Shown in pieces: positions 23,200 to 34,219 of a stretch of 64,000 nucleotides of DNA. This stretch comes from Letharia columbiana (lineage: Eukaryota > Ascomycota > Lecanoromycetes > Lecanorales > Parmeliaceae): positions 368,001-432,000 of the forward strand of contig NW_023501054.1 in NCBI RefSeq assembly GCF_014066305.1, in the 5' to 3' direction. How positions within the stretch are numbered: the first letter of the stretch is position 1; each line of letters opens with the position of its first letter. A model generated the notes under the pieces. It was not told where the DNA came from. It saw nothing but the letters and a program-made list of their open reading frames with translations, and searched no databases. The position numbers and the translations under genes are program-made.

Positions 23200-23650
23200 C
23201 GTACCCTCGCTAAAAAATCGTAAAATCGTAAAAATCGTAAAATTATAAAATCGTAGAATTCGTAAAATTTATAAAACTAATAAAAACTTTAAAAATTATA
23301 AAAATAATAATAGTTATTATTATAATAAAAAGATTATAATAGATATTAAAGTTAATTTCTTATTAATTAATTTTAAATTAATTTTCTAGAAATCTATTAT
23401 TAATATAACTTCTCTTTTTTCTATTAAAATTTTATTATTATTTTTTTAAATTATAAAATTTAATCTACGCTTTTTAATAATTAAATTTTTTTAAAGTTTA
23501 ATCTTTTAATTTAAAGTAAATCTTAAATTAAAATATTTTTACTCTTCGAAGTTCGAGAATCGAATTCAATCTCGAAATTAGATTTAAAAATAAATTACTT
23601 TCTATAAATTTAATTTATAGATCTAAACTTATAGTTTATAGATAAATATA
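23200..23650 (-). repeat. Partial inverted copy of the 331-780 transposon end
   Basis: Reverse complement matches 331-780 across a TATAACTTTTACGATTTT-like zone, the ATTATTATT tract and the terminal AATCTAATTTCGAGATT...TTCGACTCTCGAA segment, with RIP-type differences. No matching opposite end was found near, so the copy is truncated. Confidence 0.55.
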
Positions 23651-23727
23651 TATAAAGAAAAATATATTAAAATCTAATTAAGAAATTATATCGAGTATAA
23701 CGAAGTTATTTATAATAATATCTCTAT

Positions 23728-24342
23728 AACGAGTAAAGGCCTATAAATTAAATTCATAATCGTTTTTTTTAATCAGGGCTGTCGAGTAAATTTGATAAGC
23801 GGTCTTTGATAAGCGATCTTTGATAAGCGATATTTGAGTTTCTTATCTTTAAATATCTATAAGACTAAATTTAGCAATTCTTTTTCTATCTAAAAGTCTA
23901 TATTATATTCTATAATTTAAAAGAAAAATCTTAAAATTTTCATAGAAAATAAAAAAGTTATTTTAAAATTAAATAATATATATCTATTTTTTAATCAGGG
24001 CTGTCGAGCGGACTTTGATGAAGCGAACTTTGATGAGCGATATTTGAATTTCCTTACGCTTTAATAATTATAAGACTAAATTTAGAAATTCTTTTTTTAT
24101 CTGAAAGTCTATATTTCGATCTACAATTTAAAAAAGAAATCTTAAAAAGTTAATAGAAAATAAAAAAGTTATTCTATATGTTAATAATATATACCTATTT
24201 TTTTAATAATTACGAACGTTAATTTATTTACTCGCGATATCTAATTAAAAAGCGTAGACTCTAACGAATTAATAATTAGCTATATATATAAATTTAAGAT
24301 TTTCTAATTTAGCTCTATCTTATTCTTTTATATATATTAATA
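23728..24342 (+). repeat. ~615-bp dispersed repeat, copy 3
   Basis: Starts AACGAGTAAAGGCCTATAAA, contains two copies of the GGGCTGTCGAG...GCGATATTTGA zone, and ends TAGCTCTATCTTATTC followed by TATATATTAATAA. Partly RIPped. Confidence 0.65.
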
Positions 24343-24914
24343 ATATTTAAGCGTAGAAATTATTCTAAATAATAACTTTTCGAAATTATAGAGATATACT
24401 ATTAAAATTTATATAGATATATCTTTAACGAGTATACTTAAAAGATTATATATTAAAAAAAAACTTACTTATATAATAAAAGTAATTAAATAGTAGTTAA
24501 TACTTAAGAGTATAGAATTCGCTTAAGAGTTATAGACTTAATTCGAGAGTTATAAAATTAATCTAGATCGATCTAAAGATCGAAAAGATATAATATATAA
24601 TATGAAATTCAAGTAATTTTCGAGATATCATCTTAAAAGATATAGGATATTTCTAATTTCACTTAGTATTTTATATATAAATTATCGTATTTTAAAATCC
24701 TCTCGTATAAAATAAACTAGTCTCGTTATAGAGCTTTAAGAATTATAAGCCTCTATAAATAGATTATAAAGATATAAATTTTTAAAGAAAAGAAGTAAAA
24801 GTTGAAAAATTCTAAGTTTAAAAAACCCATATCTTTTCGACTAATACCCGAAAGTCTTAAGTATATTCGAAAATTCAAATCTAAAAATTTAATCTCTTTA
24901 ATTATAATATACTT

Positions 24915-25534
24915 TAACGAGTAAAGACCTATAAATTAAATTCATAATCATTTTTTTTGATTAGGGCTGTCGAGTAAATTTTAATAAGCGATCTTTAGTG
25001 AGCAATATCTGAATTCCTTGCTTTTAAATATCTATAAGACTAAATTTAATTTTTTAAACCTATTTAATATCTATTTTTAATCTAAAAGCCCACATTTTAT
25101 TCTATAATTTAAAAAAAAAATCTCAAAATCTTAATAGAAAATAAAAAAGTTATTCTAAAATTAAATAATGTGTATCTGATTAGGGCTGTCCGACTGTCGA
25201 GCGAACTTTGATGAGCGATATTTGAATTCCTTACGCTTTGATAATTATAAGACTAAATTTAGAAATTCTTTTTTTATCTGAAAGCCCACATTTCGTTCTA
25301 TAATTTAAAAAAAAATCTCAAAATTTTAATAGAAAATAAAAAAGTTATTTTATGTGTTAATAACGTACACCTAATTTTTGATAAGGAGGGCGAGATTTTG
25401 ATGGTTGCGGACGTTACTTTATTTACCCGCGATGTCTAATCAAAAAGCGTAGACCTATCGAATTAATGATTGGCTACACATACAAATTCAAGGTTTTCAA
25501 GCTCAGCTCTATCTTATTCTATTATAGTATACTA
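24915..25534 (+). repeat. ~615-bp dispersed repeat, copy 4, least mutated
   Basis: Starts TAACGAGTAAAGACCTATAA and ends GCTCAGCTCTATCTTATTCT followed by ATAGTATACTAAT. Of the four copies it retains the most CpA and TpG (for example TTTGATGGTTGCGG and TGATTGGCTACACATACA). It is therefore the best guide to the ancestral unit. Confidence 0.65.
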
Positions 25535-25752
25535 ATATATTTTAAATATTATATATATATTATCTATTTTAATTTTTTTCTAAGCGTATAATTATTAGTA
25601 AGAGAATTTTATATCTAATTTTAAATAGCTTAAAGATTAATAAAAACGAATTAGATCATATGTAACTCGATGATTTAGAAAGTATCTTAAGAAGAGCCTC
25701 GAGCCAGCTTCGAACTTTCAAGGCCGAATTACATATATACCCGTCAGCGAAA

Positions 25753-26124
25753 TTATTTCACACTGATCTCCAAGACATCTACAAACACCAAGCCACATAT
25801 TTCCTGGAACACAGTTCCATGTAAATGAGCCGTCCCTTTCCCGCCTCCCAAATGTTCCTTCAACGTACCCCAGAGTGTTCGAAGACACCCAAACTCACCA
25901 CAAGAGCCCGTCCAAAGACAGATTCGTTCCCAGGCCCCAGATCGAATTCGAAAGAACCGCCATGTGCACTCAGACTCCCTTACCGATCCACATGTGTGAT
26001 GATCCGAGCTTCCCTTGAGCGTAACATACAACGCCGCTGTCACGACCCCGTCTTTGAAGTTCGACAGTCCGACGGCGTCGACGTCTTCTCTTCTCGTACC
26101 AATCCACAACGGACGAGCAGCCAA
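25753..26124 (-). CDS. Hypothetical ORF or gene remnant at the edge of the AT block
   Basis: A 123-codon minus-strand frame with a protein-like composition and a hydrophobic end (GLVFVDVLEISVK). No family recognised. Other minus frames upstream at 26170-26610 could be further exons or degraded parts, but I could not build a consistent splice model. 26700-27040 shows nothing. It may be a decayed gene next to the RIP boundary. Confidence 0.25.
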   Translation of the reverse strand: MAARPLWIGTRREDVDAVGLSNFKDGVVTAALYVTLKGSSDHHTCGSVRESECTWRFFRIRSGAWERICLWTGSCGEFGCLRTLWGTLKEHLGGGKGTAHLHGTVFQEICGLVFVDVLEISVK

Positions 26125-27042
26125 CTAAGCGCCGAACGGTACTCATATCATCCCACCTTCTTAGTCCCTTGACATGCAGAGCAGAAACCCCCCCCCCTGC
26201 GCGGAATCCACGTCCGACAGACCCTCCCCTCCCATCTTCAACCGTGGAACCCCAATTCCGCACGACAGCCTTACCCTCCCTTTGGCACCCCTCGTTGTGC
26301 TCTGCGCAAGCTCAACAATCCGCTCAACACCATGCATCAAGAGGACATTGCTCGGGCCCCGCGCCGGTTTTTCGCTCTCGACGGTCCCTGTGCAGGCGGA
26401 CGCGATTCCGGTAGTCTGTAAAGAAGGCTACGAGTGGAGACAGGAAGGACGACTTCGCTGCTGATGCCCTCTCCGAGTGCGCTGGCATTTAGCGAATTTG
26501 TTGGCGGAGGAGTCGGCGGGTCGATTTGCCGCTCGTCTGGATCCTCCTCGTGCGTTGAATGGTTGTATATTAGCCAGCGAGAGGGAAATACAGCCGCTGA
26601 TCGCAATGCCATGCTTAACGCTCTGGGGATGAGGTCATGTTGCTTCGTTGGGTCTCTTTGAGGTCGAGGAGCTAGGACCCTTGGGAGATGCTGGGCTGAT
26701 TTAGGCGAAGAGACTTTGGGTAGAGGCAGTGCGGAGTCTGCCCTAGGGTTTGCAAGGCCTTTGGATCGCGTGTTTTCGGTAAGCTTTTATTGTAGGACGC
26801 GAGTAGACTGCGGAGAGGATCTGTGTGGTACGGTGCGCTGAAGACGGAACTCCTCTGTTTAGGTTTATTGGAGAACGCGATTTTGTTGTAAGGACATTTT
26901 AGCTATACCCTTAGCTTTTTCGGCCATGATGGCACGGTCAGATAACATCCTGCAGGACAACGTCGGACGCGATGTCGCGTTGACCCCTGGTAAATCTCAA
27001 GATCCACCCCTTCCGCTCCCCAATCATTGCATTCTCACCCAC

Positions 27043-27672
27043 TCAATCAATCGGCCCAGGAATCAACCCGGTCGATCCAAACTCCTCCCCCAATGTACAA
27101 GTAACCCACACCGTAAACCCTCCCACCGTATCCATCCACTCACTCCTAAACTGCGTCACCCACCCCAGCCGCGTACTCTCCAACAGCTCCTCCAGCACAC
27201 CCTCAACAAACTCTCGATTCAACCGGCCACTCGCGGTCATGAAATTCAAATGGAAAACGCCCCGTCCGATCCTGAACGCCCCTTTCGTTGAAGCGAGCAG
27301 GTGGCTGAGAGCGGAGTCGGACGTCTGCTGCAGTTCTTTGAGGCTGGAGGAGTAGAATGTTTCCATGGCGGTGGCGACGAGTTGGACGGGCAGCATGGTT
27401 GCGATTTTGATGTAGCGGACGCGCCAGGTCGGGGTGCCTGGGACGCCGGGGATGGTGGCTGTGTGGATCGTGGCGCCTTTTGGGACGGGTGCGACTTTGT
27501 TGTGCGGGATGGACGGAAGAAGATGATCGTGCGGATGGCTGTTTGGATCGGATGTGGTTGTCTTGGTGGCTGAAGCGTCGTGATGAGAGAGTCGAGCTGC
27601 AGGGAACGAGAGCGGGTTCGCGGATAAGATGACGAAGAGGCACACGAGCAGAAAGGTCATCAATTGATACAT
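27043..27672 (-). CDS. Secreted protein of unknown function, 209 aa
   Basis: Single-exon gene. The N-terminus MYQLMTFLLVCLFVILSANP is a clear signal peptide. The mature part has a His/Thr-rich linker (residues about 35-60), then a folded-looking domain with RVRYIKIATMLPVQLVATAMETFY and a W...FRSEWMDTVGGFTVWVTC end. It contains almost no cysteine, so it is not a typical cysteine-rich effector. I do not recognise the family. It lies about 220 bp from the end of the decarboxylase-like pseudogene, in the same orientation. An internal ATG at residue 5 is an alternative start. Confidence 0.65.
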   Translation of the reverse strand: MYQLMTFLLVCLFVILSANPLSFPAARLSHHDASATKTTTSDPNSHPHDHLLPSIPHNKVAPVPKGATIHTATIPGVPGTPTWRVRYIKIATMLPVQLVATAMETFYSSSLKELQQTSDSALSHLLASTKGAFRIGRGVFHLNFMTASGRLNREFVEGVLEELLESTRLGWVTQFRSEWMDTVGGFTVWVTCTLGEEFGSTGLIPGPID

Positions 27673-27889
27673 ATGTTCTCGAAGATGGCTTAGTCTTCGA
27701 TCTCAAATGCTGGAAATGAGGCGAAGAATGTAGCATTGTCGTGATGGCATCTCCCAACAGACGAGCACACTGACAGCCGCGATCGATGACAGCAAGCGAC
27801 AAGCGTGCAGCGAAGTAGCGACGACTTGGAGAAGCGCATCAACTCAGTATCCCTGCTCCAGTAGTGCCAGAAGCACCACGTCGTTTGTA

Positions 27890-29076
27890 TAGCTCGAATG
27901 CGTCTAGTGACATTAGCAATTTTAGCTTCAACGTGAACGTTCTTTGCCTTGAGCCCAGGTGCTTAGCCACGAAACTCGAAATCAACATCAACTTCGGGCC
28001 GGAAAAGAAGGCAGTATGTAGCTCCTCCGAAACGGAACATACCCAGCTGCCTCTTGACCCTCATGGGCCGTGACATCTTTTGGGTAACCTTCACACAATC
28101 CCACATCCTGGAAACACATGAGACCCATGTCAGGATTCTCCGCTTTCTTGAAAATGCTGGCTCTTGTGTTGAAGTGCGTGGAATGTGCTACAGACTTTTC
28201 GGACCGTGTGCCATCCAAATACTCTACTGAACGTTCAGGGTGGTATGCTCCAGGAACCACGTATGCTTCCACGAGAGTACCGGTGGCTGGACTGTGCCAG
28301 CGATGATAATTGAGCGAACCTGAGATTGGCTTGGTAGACTCTGCCGCCAACGAATTGTGGTGCGAGAGCCTCGCCGGCAAGCATATGATGGAGCGAGTAG
28401 GGTTCTTCGTTCAGCCGGGAACCATCATATGCTTCGATACCCCAACCTCCACGGCATGGAGCAGCCTCGCAGGCATCGATGACAACGCTTTCATCTCCAG
28501 TGCATGCAATAAGACGGACCCCAGGCCAACACTGGTGCGTGAAGTAGCCATCCCGGAAAGTGAAGCCGTGGTATGGAGTCGCCGGATCGCAGAGCAAATC
28601 CGAGTCAGAGATTGGCATGGCAGCCATTGCAGCTGGACCGGGCCAAGCTGTATCCTTGTCGCTCCCTAGCACACATCTTGGGTCTGACGTGGCGAGAAAA
28701 AGCGCCCACTCATTGAGTATCTTGCGCGATTAGGCATTGACCTTAGGGTGGGGTAGAATGAGCGCAGCTGGCAAGAGTGCCTATAGGCCATTTGGCCATG
28801 TGGGCGATTGGTACGTCGATCTGTGCTTCGCTGTGGCAAAGGCGGGTGCGCCATGGATGCTGAGGTTGAGGGTCGTTGGCATTGTTGTGTGGTCACAGAT
28901 TTGGGGCTGCCTAATGGGGTCGTTGTCGTGTGGCGGGTCTGTGGGAATTTGATCGTACATCTGTGGTGAAAGGGTTTGTAAAGTCGCGAGTCTTCTTCGA
29001 TCGGGATCCTGAAATCTGCGATGACGGGACAGACAGTACTGGAGATTGAAATTTCGCCTCCGATCTCATGGTCCAT
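27890..29076 (-). pseudogene. Phosphatidylserine decarboxylase-like gene, multiple frameshifts
   Basis: The order of motifs across three frames follows the fungal PSD-like family. First comes the N-terminal helper domain (PIEEDSRLYKPFHH, NEWALFLATSDPRCVLGS), then VVIDACEAAP, PYSLHHMLAGEALAPQFVGG and VYQ. SLNYHRWHSPATGTLVEAY, NPDMGLMCFQDVG and FRFGGATYCLLFRPEVD follow. The frame changes near 28830-28700, near 28345 and near 28050, and an in-frame TAA follows the last motif. The Ser of the expected GGS(S/T) autocleavage site, which becomes the pyruvoyl group, reads Ala. Even a frame-corrected protein should therefore lack decarboxylase activity. Start at 29076 is approximate, as is the 3' end. 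Confidence 0.75.
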
Positions 29077-29096
29077 GTTTTGGAATTCAAACTTCC

Positions 29097-32000
29097 TCAG
29101 CAGTCTGTCCTAGGGCGGTAGAAGTGCCGCGGGTAGGATCTTGGGGCGGCCAAAGCTGATGGAAAGGATGTCTGAGTGTGAAAATGTTCCATCAGGCGAT
29201 TCGGAGAGTCAACTTCAAGGGAACGATGAGCAGGAAGAAGAAAGAAGTTTCTGTTATCACGAAGATGTTCACCACTGTTCGGATTGGCGATAGCTTTTTC
29301 GTGTTCCGGTAAAGCCAAAGACACTGAATGAGGGTTCACCAACGCATGACGACAATCAACTTGAATGCTACTGGTGACAAGGTAAAGATGCTGCGAACTA
29401 AAGAAGAATGGATACTGATTGGAAAAATCATGATGGGTCAAGCAACAGCAGCCTAACCCATACTGGATCTAGTCTCCTGCACTGTGACCGCAAGATACTT
29501 TAGCGATGTTCTTGCCTTCTCTCTTCCGCTTTCTTTTCTCTAGTGTCACTCAGAATCAACCAGCATTTTCCCACTTCTTATTTCCTCTTTTTCCTTCCTC
29601 ATTTCCGTCTTTCCTACATGTGCCCTCGGATTGGAGTAACGTGTTGAAAAGGAATGACAATGTTATGTTGGTTTCTTCGGCCTGACCGCCATATGCACAC
29701 CTTCGGGCTTCAGCCTGACGTGCCGATAACCGATTCCGCTCTTTCGGAGATTCGGACTTGAGCGTCACACTTGTGCGTCTCGTCTTTTCCAGCATCCTGG
29801 GTCATGGTTTGGCTGTAGGAATTTGGGTGGAGGGACCTCCAAAGGAATGCGCGAAATGAAGGGGCCAGCTGACCACCATGCAACGGAGCCTCCACGTACT
29901 ACCCTGCATTTAATCTCGCTAGCCTTCTCTGGTCTTTATACATACTGACATTCTTACCAATCGTTTAGCTTTTTATCACATCGCACATATGCCCTCCTTT
30001 CTTGCTGTGATAAGCCTCCCAATTCCTATCACTCTTCCGCCGATCATGTTTCACCACGTGTATGTGTTGCTCGCCTTTGCTAGCCTGTAAGATCTCCTCA
30101 AGAGGTCAGGAGTCTTGATCTCATACCTACGTGGACCTCGACAGTTTTGTGAAAGCGTTGACGTCTAGACCTCGATGGGCTGAGGCTGAGCCTGGAGACC
30201 GTACGCGAGTCATCTCACGTAAGGACATTCGTACACCTATCAATCGAGGCTTTCGATGGTCCAGACTATCAGTCATTCTAAGGAGTCAAATCAATCATGA
30301 CTGAAACTCTACAAACGGTCCGCAATCGCGTCAAGTGCTAAAACGTCCAAGCTGGTCTAGATGAATAGTCCAAGATCCGATCCGCATTGAGTTTCATTAG
30401 AAATATTGCTACCGAATTCTGACATATGTGCCCAAGTCGTTCGTCCACTATACTGTGAACGAGATTGAGGTTAGACCTGCCTTGTCATGAATCTGCCAAT
30501 CAGGCCGCCAACTGACAGTTCCGATTATGAGGCGAAAAAGACCACACGGCCCTGGACCACATGGCTATAAACTGGAACTGCTCCGCGGACGAAGTCCAGA
30601 ACACTACTCCGAGAATTGAAGACGTACCATCTCCAGCATTGCCACTATACGATTAGGAATCATACTCACTGACGCGTTCTTGGTCAAGAAGATCCCTAAG
30701 GATGCCGGCCACCGATCTTCTAGGGGTCTCCGGTGCGGAAAAGTAGCTAATGAGCTCGCCGCGATGTCGGCATTGGTCGACCGCCGAACGTTTTGAGAAA
30801 TGATAGCATCTGCTTACCACCCACAAACTCCTTCACGGCTTGTAGAGCATGGATAACCAGTCCGCTTGTAACGTCAAAACGCCGTGCCGAAGATTCGGGT
30901 CGGCATTGAAGGGTTGGAGGAAGCGGAAGATGGGGCTGTGAAATTTGCTGGGGTGGAGCGATTGATCGTCTCGGTGACGGTTTCGGGGCGACCGTTGAAG
31001 AAGTTTGCAGGGGGCAGTCTTTCCAAACCGAGACAGATACGGAAACCAAAGCCATGAGTAATTACACGACAAAGGTATGTCAGACATTACCTGAGATGTC
31101 TCTGCGCTAAGGATCTCGCGTACAGAACCTTCCCCTGCCACAAGTGTGGAGCTAATCCGTAAGGCTCTGTTCTCTGCAGGCACATCCTGAATCAAGCCTC
31201 CGCAACAACTTCAAGGGCGCATCTTCCACAATGTCAACACAGTGCTCGTCGGCGCTCAACTCATTCTTCGGAAAGCGCTCGACACCCGCAATCAGACAGT
31301 GACTTATCTTGCTCTACGTCTGAGTCAAGGCTCACCACTATCCATTAACAACCACATTGCTACGGCAATAAGACGCAAGCGACTCATAACCGGACGCAAA
31401 GCATTCCACAACGTACTCGCATCACTACAAACAGCCTCGGCGGTAGACACCTTGTTGCGAGAGTGTTCTCCGATATGGCCTTTGACACGGCCTCAAATGC
31501 CTCCAAGCGACCGGTGAACGTCCCCATGCACGACATGCTGCCTCGAAGCCTGAGTTGACCGAAGACACGCTCCCTGCCCTCCTTACTATCGCCCTCGCTT
31601 CTTTCAATCGGCGCGGAGCCGTCTCCCACTATCAAGGACCCCACACGCGCTTATCTTGTCAAGAAGGACGGCTCGGGTGAGAAGTTCGGTGCTCATGAAA
31701 TCAACGACTATGTGGTCAAACCGGCTAGGGATATGTTCCGGCTGCCGGGCGGGATCTGTGGAGGAGGATGATATACCCCCTGGGAACAATGGGGAGGTGA
31801 CGAGGACAGGGCTGTAAGACAAAGCACATGTATAGTGGCAATCGGTGGATGCGATGAGGAGCGCAGGCTTCCACGACTCCAGTCTCGTAGATGACACAGT
31901 TTGGCCATGATGGTAGTGATAATGATGGTGTCCGTTATACTGCGGGACAGGCAGTCGTGATGGTAGTGGTGGCGATGGATATCTGTTTACTCTACCTGTG

Positions 32001-34219
32001 TGTCCGAAAGGGGTGTGAAGCCTGGACGCCAAGCCGGCTAAGGCTGGATACACGGTAGAGGGAGTCGGCGATGCCTAATGCTTGACAGACAGTCTTCTGA
32101 ATCCACACCTGCATTTGCGTTAAGAACTCACTACGTATCTATTCGCTCGACACGAATTTTGATTGTTGAAATCAGATTCCACATCCAAGGTTACTGAAGA
32201 TTTGTGGCAATCTTCGCAGTAAACATGGTCCTCTGATTTGCGTATGGAAAGTTATTTAACATGGGAGTCGTCTATTGGAACGCAGTGTTTTCGTCAAAAC
32301 ATAAGCATCATCTGAATCAATGCGAATATCTGACTCCAAAGCCATTCTCCGATCGTAAAATACAACGACATCGTTGTTGAATCTGAGGATACTCTGTAAT
32401 GTATTTTGGAAATTCTGCGCTCAGACGTTCAGCCAGTCAGCCAGGGTCAGAGCTAGGGTAACCTGAAGAGGCTTAGCGAGCACGTCTGAGGAGTTGATCG
32501 CGATAGAAATGTTTGGCCCACCTCGGCTGACTCCGAGCTGTGAAGTCTTACTATTTCTTGCTACCTATTACCCCATCCCTCACACACTTTTTTCGAAGTT
32601 CTTGTCGAAAAATAATTCGGGGGCATAACCAGCCCTCAAAGTTGAGGACAAGATAGCTCTTTAGGCACCGAGGCAGAAGATACACTTTCCATTTCCCCAT
32701 CATCTGCAGCGAACGATGAGCAAAGACGCATGACATAAACATGCATCGGAGGCGGCTCGAAGGAATGAATCAATCGTTCTAGAACAACTCTCAGCCTCAC
32801 ATGCAAGTCCCGGGCACATGCATGAACTCAATGCATCACCAGCATCAAAGAGCGGTCACCCCCGATGCACGACGCATGTGGCACAGCGAGGGGGTTTTGG
32901 CCCTTCATTGGTGCGGATATAAGTTAAACGCCAGAGCGCAGAGATGCGATTGGCTCCTCCGTTGACTCGCCCGGGTAAGAAGAACACGTAACTCCCAAGC
33001 ATGCACGTCGGCGCTCCCTATCAACGCAAGATCTCCCTTGCGATCGGTTGCGATTGGCAGAGATGCCTTGGGACTCTCCAGCTGTTCTTCACAGGTTCAC
33101 AGCTGATTGAAGGTGTTGTAGCAAAAGGCAGACAAGGCAGCAATGAATTTGTCCCACGAAGGACTTCACTGGCGTACAGGCTGAAGAGTACTTAGACAGC
33201 TGAGCGATGATTATGACTGAAGGTGAATTCGAATTTGGATTTGCTCTCTTTGAAAAAGGGGAACGAATACGATGTTTTCAAGGCGTCTATAATCTGATCT
33301 CTGATTTCTGTTTACTGTGAAGAGATTAGATTGAAAAGAAGGCGAGCGGTGAAGGATTTGTAACGGGTGCCGGGGAGAAATAGAAAATCCTTTCGCTTTC
33401 CTCCGGCTTGAAGAATGATAGGTGCGCTAAGCCTCGCTTAGGCGGGAGCTTACCTTATCAGAATCATAGTGGAAGCCAAGAGTCAGCCTTATCCGAACTC
33501 CGAGATGCCGAAGCAGCAAAGAAGGTCACTTCTCCGGTCACCCTCCTTCTTCTTCATCATGCATAATGCATAATTGACAGGCTTGCTCTCCAATCAAATA
33601 TCTTTCCATCTGCGCGAAGATGACCCATGATTCAAATATCTCTCATTCATCGTCAAATGCAGACCGCTATACGTGGCAGACTCTAACGTGGAGGGAAATG
33701 AATATCCCCTCGCCACTTCTAAGGTACTTTCTGGTGCCGAGAGAGATTAAAAAAAAAAAAAAAAAAAAACACGGGATCTTCCTGATGAGCAGCCCAGTGA
33801 TTGGATATGAAGTCCTCGCGGGATACGAGCATATCACTCATCCCTGAACGCCCATGCATAATGGAATTCTCCGACTGGACAACCCTACGTCTCGGCTCGA
33901 CTGCTCCGGAGAGTCACGAGCAACAGTCCTGCACCCCTATGGTCCCCTATGCACGCAGGGTATAATAGGGGGTAAATCGATCCATGTGGGAAAGAAGGCT
34001 GATTGGTACCTGAACATACCGAGGATGATACAGCACTGGGTGAATACCTAATTTTGATTAGGCCAAGCGTAAGCCTGACGTACATGAAAGTCTGAAGCGA
34101 CGCAGCCTTCTCGAAAAGGTTCAGCTTGCGGATTTCATAATACCCTCTTTACCTCAGGTCTGAGACGTAGGTCTTCATATTAAACTCCAACGACTTCTTA
34201 TGATTGATCGGACATCCGT
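29097..34219. other. 5-kb gene-poor interval
   Basis: Normal base composition but no gene I can support. Minus-strand frames at 31195-30833 (start MIQDVPAENRALR) and 31055-30747 might be exons of one decayed gene joined at a GTAATG donor, but no motif supports a function. An A18 tract lies near 33750. Many short frames on both strands look random. Confidence 0.45.

Larger units (their letters stand above)
18843..25690. repeat. 6.8-kb RIP-saturated AT-rich block
   Basis: Long A/T-dominated block with stops throughout and no supportable gene. CpA and TpG are almost eliminated, while CpG (for example TCGAACGCG) persists. Distinct components inside it are listed separately; the remainder, for example 22200-22600 and 24350-24910, holds no recognisable unit. 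It becomes gene-like again near 25690. Confidence 0.85.

Noticed and set aside
31242..32053. Candidate genes on either strand (91, 149 codons)
   Set aside because: No recognisable domain and mutually overlapping; kept only as part of the gene-poor interval.
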